Part shown: piece by piece, positions 16,729 through 24,743 of the stretch
Layout of the letters: each line of letters starts with the position of its first letter
Numbering within the stretch: position 1 is the stretch's first letter
From: an uncultured Eubacteriales bacterium
GTDB lineage: Bacteria; Bacillota; Clostridia; Oscillospirales; CAG-272
Assembly (NCBI GenBank): GCA_934526185.1
Contig: CAKTAA010000021.1
Coordinates: forward strand, 1-31,865
Direction: 5' to 3'
DNA: 31,865 bases
The notes under the pieces: generated by a model
Told to the model about the DNA's origin: nothing
Database searches by the model: none
Seen by the model: the letters and a program-made list of their open reading frames with translations, nothing else
Made by a program: the position numbers and the translations under genes

Positions 16729-17571
16729 ATGGGGTATCAGGTGATATACGGAGATGTGCTGTTTCTGATCAACTTTAGTATGGATTTTTTAACCTTATAT
16801 TTGGTAGGAAAACTTTGGCATATTCCCGTAAAGGTATTGCCTGTAGCCGTCGCGGCGGCTTTGGGAGCTGCTTCGGCGGTAGCAGCCGTTATATTTGCCG
16901 GTTTCCAGGTTATTTCTGTAGCTATACAGATAGCTGTATCTTTGTTGATGTGTTTCATAGCTTTCTCTATTAAAAGTGTTCGAACCTATATAAAAATATT
17001 TATTTCATTTTACATAATCGGTCTTTTGTTCGGCGGAGGCATTACGGCGGCCTATTCGCAGATAGGTAAATTCGTAAAAGCAGACTCGCTTCCAGAAGGA
17101 ATTGTGCAGAGCCGCCGCGGCGTTTTCTTTTTGGCCGTCATGTTACTGTTTTTGCTGATGTATGGTATCTCACGGCGATTTGTTCGCAATGTTTCAACGG
17201 CGCCGGTCAATACGGTGGTAAATATAGGCGGACGCCGGATGCTGATAAAATGCATATCCGACAGCGGTAATCTTCTGACAGAACCGATATCAGCTCTGCC
17301 TGTAATTGTCTGCCACGAAAGCGTACTGAATCAACTGCATATTACACGGGAGGAAATAGCAAAAAAATTCCCGTCGCGTTTTCGTGTCATTCCGGTGGAT
17401 ACGGCAAACGGCAGTTCGCTGATGTATGGAATATTATCAGACTCTGTTGTATTTGAGCAGGAAGGAAAAGAAACTGTAAAAAAAGCAGTTATCGGATTTT
17501 CAGGCGCTGCGGGACTTCTTCGTATAAGGGAACAGTGCGCCGGTGTTGTTCCTTCTGTGTTGCTGCAATAA
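16729..17571 (+). CDS. spoIIGA: Sigma-E processing peptidase SpoIIGA
   Basis: A 280-residue membrane aspartic protease that cleaves the pro-sequence from pro-sigma-E in the mother cell after the SpoIIR signal. The N-terminal half has five hydrophobic segments (about 9-28, 35-56, 62-81, 86-106 and 131-148). The cytosolic protease domain carries the catalytic Asp178 in the family signature SDSGNLLTEP. The C-terminal GFSGAAGLL loop also fits the family. ATG 16729 has the site GAGGTGA at correct spacing; a nearer ATG at 16725 opens a different short frame. The sigE gene follows 75 bp downstream, the universal arrangement. The 0A-box promoter upstream explains expected activation at the onset of sporulation. 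Confidence 0.95.
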   Translation: MGYQVIYGDVLFLINFSMDFLTLYLVGKLWHIPVKVLPVAVAAALGAASAVAAVIFAGFQVISVAIQIAVSLLMCFIAFSIKSVRTYIKIFISFYIIGLLFGGGITAAYSQIGKFVKADSLPEGIVQSRRGVFFLAVMLLFLLMYGISRRFVRNVSTAPVNTVVNIGGRRMLIKCISDSGNLLTEPISALPVIVCHESVLNQLHITREEIAKKFPSRFRVIPVDTANGSSLMYGILSDSVVFEQEGKETVKKAVIGFSGAAGLLRIREQCAGVVPSVLLQ

Positions 17572-17646
17572 CGATTTGTACAAGTAAAAAAACATTTGGA
17601 TCCGGAGCAGTTTTGCGCACCGGCCGGCAGGAAAGGAATGAGTTTG

Positions 17647-18393
17647 ATGCTTGAAGAAAAAAACGTGCGTCATAAAATAAGCGAATTGCTGAATCGAACG
17701 AATTTGCGGATTCTGGTCGGAAAAATGCTTTCCAAACGACATGAAAATTCGCTTTTATATATCAACGGAGCGGATACGCTTCCGCCGCCGCTGACAAATG
17801 AAGAAGAGAATAAAATACTGAGTCAGCTTGAAGAGCATCCGGAGATGCGAAAAATATTAGTCGAAAGGAACCTTCGTTTGGTGGTTTTTATCGCTAAAAA
17901 ATTTGAGAATACGGGAACAGGACTGGAGGATTTAATTTCGATTGGAACCATTGGGCTTATCAAGGCAACAAACACATTCAAAGCAGAGAAAAACATTAAA
18001 CTGGCAACGTACGCTTCCCGCTGTATTGAGAATGAAATTCTGATGTACATAAGAAAAAACGGTAATACGAGGCAGGAGCTTTCCATAGACGAACCTTTGA
18101 ATGTCGATTGGGACGGAAATGAGCTGTTGCTGTCTGATATTTTGGGCAGTGAAAACGATACGGTCTCACAGAACATAGAATGCGACGAAGAAAAAGCAAT
18201 GGTCTATGCAGCGCTGCGAAAGCTGAGTAAACGGGAGCAAAAGATTGTTGACCTGCGTTTTGGCATTACTTCGGGCGAGGAAATGACACAGAAGGAGGTT
18301 GCGGATCTTTTGGGAATATCGCAGTCATATATATCAAGACTTGAAAAAAAGATCATCGCCAATTTAAAAAAGGACATCGGCAGCAGATTATAA
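17647..18393 (+). CDS. sigE: RNA polymerase sporulation sigma factor sigma-E (pro-sigma-E)
   Basis: A 248-residue mother-cell sigma factor. Conserved sigma-E blocks: YINGADTLPPPLTNEEE (38-54), region 2 (NLRLVVFIAKKFENTGTGLE, then LISIGTIGLIKA and KLATYASRCIENEILMYIR), the specific DEPLNVDWDGNELLLSDIL segment, and region 4 (QKEVADLLGISQSYISRLEK). The N-terminal 37 residues (ISELLNRTNLRILVGKML) are basic and hydrophobic, fitting the pro-sequence removed by SpoIIGA; the B. subtilis one is about 27 residues. ATG 17647 is chosen because AAAGGA is 9 nt upstream; ATG 17638 overlaps the ribosome site, and an ATG at 17596 is upstream of it. Unlike Bacillus and most Clostridia, sigG does not follow directly. 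Confidence 0.96.
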   Translation: MLEEKNVRHKISELLNRTNLRILVGKMLSKRHENSLLYINGADTLPPPLTNEEENKILSQLEEHPEMRKILVERNLRLVVFIAKKFENTGTGLEDLISIGTIGLIKATNTFKAEKNIKLATYASRCIENEILMYIRKNGNTRQELSIDEPLNVDWDGNELLLSDILGSENDTVSQNIECDEEKAMVYAALRKLSKREQKIVDLRFGITSGEEMTQKEVADLLGISQSYISRLEKKIIANLKKDIGSRL

Positions 18394-18410
18394 TGAAATA
18401 AAATTATCGC

Positions 18411-18468
18411 CTGCCGTTTATCAACTAAAGAGCCTTTGGTCCTTATTCAATTGAGACGGGCAGTTTTT
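18411..18468 (+). terminator. Probable terminator of spoIIGA-sigE
   Basis: CTGCC (18411-18415) pairs with GGCAG (18459-18463), with further interrupted pairing inside (TCAA/TTGA), followed by TTTTT. It starts 18 bp past the sigE stop. Confidence 0.55.
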
Positions 18469-18493
18469 CAAAGCGAATAATCCCATTCAGGTT

Positions 18494-18518
18494 AAGGACA
18501 CAGCGTGGCTGTGTCCTT
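18494..18518. repeat. Perfect inverted repeat without T-tract
   Basis: AAGGACACAGC (18494-18504) and GCTGTGTCCTT (18508-18518) form an 11-bp perfect stem with a 3-nt loop. Neither side is T-rich, so it is not a standard terminator. It could be a protein-binding site, an RNA-processing hairpin or a repeat. Confidence 0.6.
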
Positions 18519-18563
18519 ATGTGGTGAAATTGGGAAAACCGTGTGAATATTTTAATAAAATGC

Positions 18564-18591
18564 TTGAAATTCCTTTCATTTCTGTTACAAT
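18564..18591 (+). promoter_or_regulatory. Vegetative-type promoter of the lipoprotein gene
   Basis: TTGAAA (18564-18569), 16 nt, then TACAAT (18586-18591), about 90 nt upstream of the start codon at 18682. Confidence 0.55.
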
Positions 18592-18681
18592 GGTAATACT
18601 ATGTACAGATACTGCTGATTTTGGACAGACATCCGATACAGCAACAGACTGACAAAATGAGAAGGGAAGGAATCCGAATAC

Positions 18682-20208
18682 ATGGAAAAAGCAGGAAGAG
18701 TTTCTGTGTATCCGGAAAAGTGCAGAAACATGAATAAATTCGGAAAGATAAAGGACAGGTACAGATTTTGGAACACAAAACTGGTAATTTTAAGCGTTTT
18801 AGCAGCTTTTATCATTGCTGCGCTGGCAGGCTGCGGCGCAAAGATGCCAAAGGGTTATACAATCCAAAAGGAGAAGCTGCTCTTTGTCAGTGACAGGGAA
18901 AATGATCTTACAAAGATTGTACTTGACACGAAATGTTTGGATCACAGCATAGAGGGAACGGTATACACCTCAATGCAGGCGTTGGACAAAACCGCTGCCG
19001 CTGCCCTGACAACAGGCAAGGCTTTGTTTTATGTGACAGAATCGGGTGCAGAGCAGATTGCCGGAAATGTATCGCTGTACAACATGGCGGCATCCGGTGA
19101 CTCTGTTGCATATATTGATGCAGAAAGCAGTCTGTATCTGTATAACACGAAGGACGGCGAAACAGAAAAACTTGCAGAAACTGCAGAGGGCTATCTGGCA
19201 ATTTCGCCGGACGGTAAAACCGTTCTGTACGATGTATTTCAGGACGACGGGTATTACGAATTATATCTGTATCACAACGGCGAGACCACGCTTCTCGGTG
19301 AAAACCTGTTCGGTCTAGCAGTAGCTGACAAAGCTTCCTATATTTATGTATACGATGCGGAGCAGACTCTGTATGTGATACAGGACGGTGCAAAAACAAC
19401 ATTGGGCGAGCGGACAGAGACGACAATGCAGAATCCTTTTGTTTTCAACAGGGACCTCTCACAAATCCTATATAACGCTTCCGAAAGCGTTTATATTTCG
19501 CAAAACGGCGGAGAGGGTAAAAAGGTGGCGGACAATATTCAGTACGCGCTTCCGGTGACACCGAATGCGACCGGTATGATGTATAGATACGAAAAAAACA
19601 GTACTGTGATTTTTCAGATGGAGACTTTCGGAGGCGCTGTTCTTATGGATTCCAATCAAAAGCTTCATACCCTGAGCAGCGATACGCTTGAAGAAACAGG
19701 GATCGCATTTCAGGTGGAGGATGCGACCGTTTCCGCAGACGGCAGCCGTCTGCTGTATATGAAATTAGGAGGGATTCACACGTCGGATATGAAAACGCCG
19801 GAGGAAACGAAAATCGTTCAGGGAATCTCCGAAGCTGCCGCTTTTGTAGTTACGAAAAACGGAAAAACGCTATATTACTGTGAAAGCGACGGCACCCTGA
19901 TGCGCAGAGCAACCGACAGCGAGGATGAACCTGAAAAGATAGCCGAAGATGTGATAAAGCTGTATGTAACGCCGAACAAGGACACAGTTTTGTTTGTGAC
20001 TGGCTCACAGAGCACCGTTGAGGGAGAACTGTATGCGGTAAAGGACGGCGGAACGGCGAAAAAACTTTTGGATAATGTAGCAACTGTCGAAGTGTACTAT
20101 CAGTCGGTTTATTGTTATGTCAATAACGGGACGTCTTATGATTTATACGCTGGAGCCGGAGACGATCGGTTCGATATGCTCATAGAAAACGCTATTGTTA
20201 TCAATTGA
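18682..20208 (+). CDS. Predicted lipoprotein with beta-propeller-like repeats
   Basis: A 508-residue protein. A basic N-terminus, a hydrophobic segment (34-49) and the lipobox LAGC (48-51) indicate a lipoprotein anchored at Cys51 on the outer face of the membrane. About 33 residues precede the hydrophobic core, long for a signal peptide. M17 (18730) is an alternative start, but the AAGGGAAGGAA site favours 18682. The body is a run of repeated beta-strand units of the TolB/WD-like kind (YLAISPDGKTVLYD, VSADGSRLLYM, VTKNGKTLYYC), suggesting a beta-propeller of six to eight blades. I do not recognise a named family. It lies directly after sigE, where sigG is normally found, but has its own promoter and no sporulation hallmark. 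A weak hairpin at 20239-20262 follows. Confidence 0.85.
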   Translation: MEKAGRVSVYPEKCRNMNKFGKIKDRYRFWNTKLVILSVLAAFIIAALAGCGAKMPKGYTIQKEKLLFVSDRENDLTKIVLDTKCLDHSIEGTVYTSMQALDKTAAAALTTGKALFYVTESGAEQIAGNVSLYNMAASGDSVAYIDAESSLYLYNTKDGETEKLAETAEGYLAISPDGKTVLYDVFQDDGYYELYLYHNGETTLLGENLFGLAVADKASYIYVYDAEQTLYVIQDGAKTTLGERTETTMQNPFVFNRDLSQILYNASESVYISQNGGEGKKVADNIQYALPVTPNATGMMYRYEKNSTVIFQMETFGGAVLMDSNQKLHTLSSDTLEETGIAFQVEDATVSADGSRLLYMKLGGIHTSDMKTPEETKIVQGISEAAAFVVTKNGKTLYYCESDGTLMRRATDSEDEPEKIAEDVIKLYVTPNKDTVLFVTGSQSTVEGELYAVKDGGTAKKLLDNVATVEVYYQSVYCYVNNGTSYDLYAGAGDDRFDMLIENAIVIN

Positions 20209-20294
20209 AATATGTTCAACAATCATAAATAGCATTTTAAATCAAGATAAAAGCTTTGATTTCTCTTAAAATATTTACGGGAGGTGAGATAACG

Positions 20295-21215
20295 ATGAAT
20301 TGCGAAAGCAGTGAGGGCAGCGTTGCGGTGAGAAAGATACAAAGATACATTCAAACGCATCTTCAAGAGCCCATAACGGCAAGCGATGTCGCAAAAGCAG
20401 CCGGATATTCTCAATATCATGCCGCGAGGTTGTTCAAAAGGGAAACCGGTTTATCCCCATTTGAGTATATCCGGCAAGAACGGCTGACAAACTCAGCACA
20501 CGCCCTCCGGAATAAAAAAGCAAAAGTTTTGGATATTGCTCTTGACTTTGTATTTGACAGTCATGAAGGCTTTACGCGTGCTTTTGTAAATGCTTTCGGA
20601 ATAACGCCGAAAATATATGCAAACTTTCCCGAACCGAAGGGCTGGCTGATTCCCTATCGTTATCTTGACCGCCAAAAAATAAAATCGGAGGAATCATATA
20701 TGAATGAAAAAACAAATGTTATATTTACTCAGCTTATTGAACGGCCGGTGCGAAAACTTATTTTAAAAAGAAGCAGAAAAGCGACGCACTATTTTGAATA
20801 CTGCGAAGAGGTCGGATGCGGAACGGCACAACATCCTGCCCCGTGGGATATTCTATGCGGTATCAGTGAAGCACTCTATGAGCCGGTCGGTTTATGGCTG
20901 CCGGACAGCATGCGTCCGGCGGGTACCGGGATTTATGCACACGGCGTGGAGGTCCCCGTAGATTATGCAGGAACAATTCCTGCAGGGTTTGATGTCATTG
21001 ACCTTCCGCCCTGTACGCTGATAGTTTTTCAGGGAGAGACATATGATGATGAACATTTTCAGGATGCCGTCGGTCGCTGTATGATACAGATTGAAAAGTT
21101 TGATCCCGAGGTATACGGTTATCAATATGCAGAGGATCTTGCACCCAGAATGCAGCTCGCGCCGATGGGGTGGCGCGGTTATATTGAAATGCGCCCTGTA
21201 AAAAGAATGAGCTAA
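20295..21215 (+). CDS. AraC-family regulator with GyrI-like effector-binding domain
   Basis: A protein of 306 residues from ATG 20295, which has the site CGGGAGGTGAG; an ATG at 20256 is an unsupported extension. The N-terminal AraC DNA-binding domain (about 8-105) shows both helix-turn-helix units: ASDVAKAAGYSQYHAARLFK and, later, VLDIALDFVFDSHEGFTRAF with the terminal FGITPKIY. The C-terminal part (about 135-306) resembles the GyrI/BmrR-type effector-binding fold (AGTIPAGFDVIDLPPCTLIV), which binds small lipophilic or drug-like molecules. This N-to-C order is that of the Rob/SoxS-like multidrug-response regulators. Targets are unknown and no transporter is adjacent. It ends before a good terminator at 21290. 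Confidence 0.92.
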   Translation: MNCESSEGSVAVRKIQRYIQTHLQEPITASDVAKAAGYSQYHAARLFKRETGLSPFEYIRQERLTNSAHALRNKKAKVLDIALDFVFDSHEGFTRAFVNAFGITPKIYANFPEPKGWLIPYRYLDRQKIKSEESYMNEKTNVIFTQLIERPVRKLILKRSRKATHYFEYCEEVGCGTAQHPAPWDILCGISEALYEPVGLWLPDSMRPAGTGIYAHGVEVPVDYAGTIPAGFDVIDLPPCTLIVFQGETYDDEHFQDAVGRCMIQIEKFDPEVYGYQYAEDLAPRMQLAPMGWRGYIEMRPVKRMS

Positions 21216-21289
21216 GCGTCATCTTCCGGTTCAGTGGCTGTTTTATATGTATCATCAAACTATTATTAAATTTCGGAACGGGAAAGAAA

Positions 21290-21325
21290 GGCGGTACAGT
21301 TTATGCTGTACCGCCTGTTTGCATT
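21290..21325 (+). terminator. Terminator of the AraC-family gene
   Basis: GGCGGTACAG (21290-21299) pairs perfectly with CTGTACCGCC (21306-21315) across a 6-nt loop. The tail is TGTTTGCATTT. Confidence 0.8.
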
Positions 21326-21514
21326 TGAAAGGATTCTAAATCAAGCATTTTATTTTGACAATAAATTCAAACCTATAACTCGATTTTCTATAAAACGAAC
21401 TTTTTTTGAAATCTCGCAGATAAATTGAGTGGTGCAGCAAAGTTCCGCATATTATAAACATATTAGAGCTTTTATAAAATCTGTTGAAAGTTTTGCAAAA
21501 TCAATTTTAACAAT

Positions 21515-21630
21515 TCCTCAGTCACTTCGTGACAGCTCCCCTTTGCGCAAGGGAGCCTTGAAATTACACAAAATAAAGCCTCCCCTTTAACAGGGGAGTT
21601 GGGTTTGCAAAGCAAACTTGGAGGGGCTGC
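21515..21630. repeat. Four-hairpin intergenic repeat element (REP/MITE-like)
   Basis: Four hairpins occur in a row: GTCAC-TTC-GTGAC (21521-21533), GCTCCC...GGGAGC (21535-21556), CTCCCC...GGGGAG (21580-21598) and GTTTGC-AAA-GCAAAC (21603-21617). The two ends are CCTCAGTCACTTCG and CTTGGAGGGGCTG. From memory, sequences of this type (CCTCAGTC...AGCTCCCC...) are multi-copy intergenic repeats in Oscillospiraceae and relatives. There is no transposase. It abuts a gene fragment on its right, so it may have inserted into or beside that gene. Confidence 0.65.
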
Positions 21631-21895
21631 TTTTACAAAGTTTAAATGGGAAAATGATATAGAAAGCCGTTCTCTTATTGCCGGAGATTTATCGTATGAC
21701 TATGAATTGATAGGAATGAAACAACAAGAAATAGAAGATTTACTTGGCAAAAATAACAATGATTTTGGATATTTTGTTCAAGAAAATAGATATGTATATT
21801 ATTTGGGTAACAAACGCACAATCATTGATGGTGAATGGCTGTTAATTGATTTTAAAGATAATTTGGTTGTCAGTAATGAAATGATAACAGATTAA
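21599..21895 (+). pseudogene. C-terminal gene fragment joined to the hairpin repeat
   Basis: A 98-codon frame is open from a TTG at 21599, but its first ten codons (GLQSKLGGAA) are translated repeat sequence. The protein-like part starts about 21635 (FKWENDIESRSL) and ends at a stop at 21893-21895. Its pattern (YDYELIGMKQQEIEDLLG..., then YVYYLGNK, then WLLIDFKDNLVVSNEM) resembles the C-terminal half of small secreted or lipoprotein-like proteins with a BamE/SmpA-type fold. There is no proper ribosome binding site and no N-terminus. It is most likely a 5'-truncated remnant. Expression from the TTG cannot be excluded. Confidence 0.5.
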
Positions 21896-22034
21896 TCAAA
21901 CGGATAAGCAAATATTTATTATGAGTTAAAATGACATAATTTAACTTTTTTATTTTGAAAATCAATTTCTTTGCGAAATCTCAACGAAAAAATAATTCCA
22001 CAGAGAATAAAATTATAGGAATTCAAATTGCATA

Positions 22035-22063
22035 TTGACAAATCAAACTGCTTGTGATATAAT
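22035..22063 (+). promoter_or_regulatory. Consensus vegetative promoter of the tRNA gene
   Basis: TTGACA (22035-22040), exactly 17 nt, then TATAAT (22058-22063): both hexamers match consensus perfectly. The tRNA begins 57 nt after the -10. Confidence 0.9.
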
Positions 22064-22119
22064 AATACTGTTCGATTGGTATTGAAATGATTATTGTGTT
22101 CTATATCAGAATGTTTTTT

Positions 22120-22195
22120 GCTGGTGTGGCTCAGTTGGTAGAGCAGCTGATTCGTAATCAGCAGGTCAGCGGTTCAAGTCCGCTCACCAGCTCCA
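22120..22195 (+). tRNA. tRNA-Thr (anticodon CGT)
   Basis: A complete cloverleaf. The acceptor stem is GCTGGTG (22120-22126) with CACCAGC (22185-22191). The D arm contains CTCAGTTGGTAGAG. The anticodon stem GCTGA/TCAGC encloses TTCGTAA with anticodon CGT, reading ACG (Thr). The T arm GCGGTTCAAGTCCGC holds the TTC motif. Discriminator T is followed by an encoded CCA (22193-22195). It is a lone tRNA with its own consensus promoter and terminator. Confidence 0.97.
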
Positions 22196-22196
22196 T

Positions 22197-22250
22197 AATG
22201 AGTGTTCATAAAGTATCTTATAAGGTGCATATGGACACTCATTTTTTATT
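22197..22250 (+). terminator. Terminator of tRNA-Thr
   Basis: AATGAGTGTTCAT (22197-22209) pairs with ATGGACACTCATT (22231-22243) with one G-T wobble, followed by TTTTATTTAT. Confidence 0.9.
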
Positions 22251-22402
22251 TATATATCTTAGATAACTACAGATGAAGAAAGAACGATTAAATCTCATTC
22301 AGTCCATTTTTCAATATGTTTTTTCACATCTTTTACTCGGATAAGGAAAAATTTTAAAAATGATATTCAATTATTCGTTAAAAGTGATTGTATGCGGTTT
22401 GT

Positions 22403-22429
22403 TTGACTGTCCGAAAAAAATGATACAAT
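22403..22429 (+). promoter_or_regulatory. Possible promoter before a truncated reading frame
   Basis: TTGACT (22403-22408), a short 15-nt spacer and TACAAT preceded by TGA (22424-22429). The spacer is sub-optimal. Confidence 0.3.
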
Positions 22430-22457
22430 TAAACCAGAAACTGCATAATTTCAATGC

Positions 22458-22475
22458 TTTTGTTTATAAACAAAA
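22458..22475. promoter_or_regulatory. Perfect 18-bp palindrome, operator-like
   Basis: TTTTGTTTATAAACAAAA is fully self-complementary. It lies 29 nt after the possible promoter -10 and 7 nt before the ATG of a short frame, a position suiting a repressor site. Confidence 0.4.
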
Positions 22476-22482
22476 TTTATAT

Positions 22483-22581
22483 ATGGAACCTAACATTATA
22501 AAGAATACCAAAAGACGGGGATTGGTGAAAGGTATGACGCAGGAAAAAATTGCTGGGCTATATGTAAAGTCTGAGCGATAA
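22483..22581 (+). pseudogene. Possible truncated helix-turn-helix gene remnant
   Basis: A 32-codon frame from ATG 22483. Its tail (RRGLVKGMTQEKIAGLYVK) looks like the first helices of an XRE-type regulator (compare R..K.MTQE.LA), but it stops before a second recognition helix. No ribosome binding site is seen. With the promoter-like and palindromic signals in front, this may be a decayed autoregulated repressor gene. The evidence is weak. Confidence 0.25.
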
Positions 22582-22614
22582 AGCAACGAGGTGAGTAAAA
22601 AGCACAAAAAACAT

Positions 22615-22657
22615 AAAAACAGCCGGAAGATTCTTAAATCTGAAGGCTGTTTTTTTA
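22615..22657. terminator. Bidirectional terminator
   Basis: AAAAACAGCC (22615-22624) pairs with GGCTGTTTTT (22645-22654). Forward reading gives seven T at 22651-22657; reverse reading gives TTTTTATGTTTTTT. It closes the reverse-strand aldolase/SDR gene and any forward transcript from the tRNA side. Confidence 0.9.
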
Positions 22658-22686
22658 TGAAAGCCGTCTGTAAATTACATATCGGC

Positions 22687-24663
22687 TTATTTCAGCATAT
22701 GCTGACCGCCTGTAACAGGTACTGCCTGTCCAGTTTCGTATTTCTGTTCTACAATATACAGGATAGCTTTTGCGACATCAGCGGTCTGACAGCCGCGGGG
22801 AATCGGAGTTTTGCTTTCATAATATTTGCGGACATCCTCAACTGTTTTGGCCCCCGGCACCTTGCCTGCCTCGAGATACTGAACAAACAAACCCTTTTCG
22901 GGATCAGACCAAAGTGGACCGTCTAAAAAATTGCCGGGACAGACTGCGTTTACTTTTATATTATATGGAATCAATTCCAGTGCAAAGCTCTGAGTAAGTC
23001 CGATTCCGCCGAACTTACTTCCGGCATAAGCAAAATTTTTATTGCTTCCTGCGAGGCCGGACTTGGAATTGATCTCAATGATATCTGTCATATAGTCCGG
23101 ACAAACGGCATTTTGCAGCTTCATCGGACGGCAGGCGTGTTTGACGCACATAAAATATGCCGTATAATTGACCGAGGTTACAAGCTCGAAATCCGTTTTC
23201 GTCATATCCTCAAGCGCCCCAGCCCGTACGATTCCCGCATTGTTCACAAAAATATCGAGACCGCCGTAATTCAGAACTGTTTCATCAATCATTTTGATGA
23301 CCGATTCTTCGTCAGTTACATCGACGGAAAGCGCCAAAGCCGAATGAGAACCGTATGCGTCATTCAGTGTAGCGGCCAAGGAAGCGGCTCCCTCCGCATT
23401 TCTGTCAGCGATCACAACATATGCGCCTTCGGCTATTAAAGCTTCTGCAATACCGCGGCCAAACCCCTGTGCGCTGCCGGTAACAATGGCAATTTTCTTC
23501 GATAGTCTTCCTTTTTTTTCTATACCGTCACAGATGCATTCCATATGGCAGCGAACGGTACAGCAGAGCTGCTCCTGCGTCAAAAGTCTGCAGCCGGCGA
23601 AATGACTGGCATATAGTGCGGTCTTACAGCTTTCTATGAAATATCTCGCACGGCGCTCTGCCTCCGCAATGGTTGAACCACAGGCAAAAATCCCCATCCG
23701 TTCAACGGCAACAATGGCAGGTGTCTCACCGTAGATAGCCTGATATTTTCGAAAAGCCCGTGATATCAGCTCGAAATCAGAATCCGGTGTATCTCCGAGA
23801 GAAATAAACAGAGGAGCTTCCTTAATAAATGGATAATATTCCGGCGAAAAACAGCGAACAAGAGGGGAGAAAGCGTCCGGAGAAAAGAGAAATTCTGAAA
23901 ACAAAGGAGATTCATGAAAGGCGACACTGGCAATAGAGTCCTCTGATGAAAGCATGCGAATCACAGGTGCTGCTTTGGCGGCGCGTTTACGGTCCAGCGC
24001 AAACTGTGACGCTGTATGACCGAAACAGTCAGACGTAATTTCGGAGTTTATTCTATGGTAAGTATCACTGATCAGACGAATGAGCTCATCGGCGGAGTCA
24101 GCGGCAAAAAAAGCACCGTGTGATTCCACAAAAATGAGGGAAGGAAAACAGCCGCCTTCATTGAGAAAGGCATCCATGGAATTTTTCGCCGCATGTGCAA
24201 GCTGATAAAGGCCATTGCACGACGAAATCCATGCTGCACGCGGAAACAGGCGGCGCACAGCATCTTCACCTTCGGCGGAGCAGGAGAGGGCGTTGAAAAC
24301 AGCTGCCTGCATATGAAGAACATATTTCTTATAGAAAAGGTTGTGCAGAAGAATTTCGATGTTCGGGACAATACCCGAATTTTCAGGAAGCGCGGTCCGC
24401 AAATTTTCCAACAGCTTTTTTTCGCGTGCATCTTCTGTTTCATAGTAGCCGATATTCCAGCTTTTTGAAAGTGCCGGCCGATCAAAAGCGAGAAAATCTA
24501 CTTTATTGGCACCGGCTTCGGCAAGCGAACGGTCGGGACGCAGGAGATAGAGACAGTTTTCAGCCTTGCAGGAAAGAGAACTTTCCTCCGGAAAGAGCTG
24601 CGGCATACACTTAAAAAGACTGCCTAACCCTTTCAGAACTTCGTTTAAATCTGTAATTATCAT
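22687..24663 (-). CDS. Fused aldolase-like/short-chain dehydrogenase (sorbitol-6-P dehydrogenase-like C-terminus)
   Basis: A 658-residue two-domain protein. Residues about 1-375 resemble the class II aldolase half of RhaD/YuxG-type bifunctional proteins: LLHNLFYKKYVLH (105-117) and LIFVESHGAFFAAD (176-189). Residues about 388-658 are a complete short-chain dehydrogenase: TGSAQGFGRG NAD loop (395-404), NNAG, the catalytic Ser region INSKSGLAGS and YAGSK (YxxxK), and a C-terminal PVTGG. The SDR half strongly recalls sorbitol-6-phosphate 2-dehydrogenases. The metal-site HTHxD of active family aldolases reads HMQAA here (117-121), so the aldolase site looks degenerate. The start at 24663 has GGAGGCGAT. 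It follows a sorbose/sorbitol-type dehydrogenase by 80 bp, suggesting a joint sugar-phosphate or polyol redox pathway; the exact substrate is unknown. Confidence 0.85.
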   Translation of the reverse strand: MIITDLNEVLKGLGSLFKCMPQLFPEESSLSCKAENCLYLLRPDRSLAEAGANKVDFLAFDRPALSKSWNIGYYETEDAREKKLLENLRTALPENSGIVPNIEILLHNLFYKKYVLHMQAAVFNALSCSAEGEDAVRRLFPRAAWISSCNGLYQLAHAAKNSMDAFLNEGGCFPSLIFVESHGAFFAADSADELIRLISDTYHRINSEITSDCFGHTASQFALDRKRAAKAAPVIRMLSSEDSIASVAFHESPLFSEFLFSPDAFSPLVRCFSPEYYPFIKEAPLFISLGDTPDSDFELISRAFRKYQAIYGETPAIVAVERMGIFACGSTIAEAERRARYFIESCKTALYASHFAGCRLLTQEQLCCTVRCHMECICDGIEKKGRLSKKIAIVTGSAQGFGRGIAEALIAEGAYVVIADRNAEGAASLAATLNDAYGSHSALALSVDVTDEESVIKMIDETVLNYGGLDIFVNNAGIVRAGALEDMTKTDFELVTSVNYTAYFMCVKHACRPMKLQNAVCPDYMTDIIEINSKSGLAGSNKNFAYAGSKFGGIGLTQSFALELIPYNIKVNAVCPGNFLDGPLWSDPEKGLFVQYLEAGKVPGAKTVEDVRKYYESKTPIPRGCQTADVAKAILYIVEQKYETGQAVPVTGGQHMLK

Positions 24664-24743
24664 AGATTTTATCGCCTCCGGCAGTGCGGATGCACAGAAG
24701 CTCCTCCCTTACATTATAATAGAGTACCGAGGTATTTAAAATA

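Noticed and set aside
18908..19426. 172-codon reverse-strand frame inside the lipoprotein gene
   Set aside because: It is Arg/His/Ser-rich nonsense composition typical of antisense frames.
22120..22195. tRNA-Thr as an attachment site for an integrated element
   Set aside because: No integrase is present, and no second copy of the tRNA 3' end was seen in the window.
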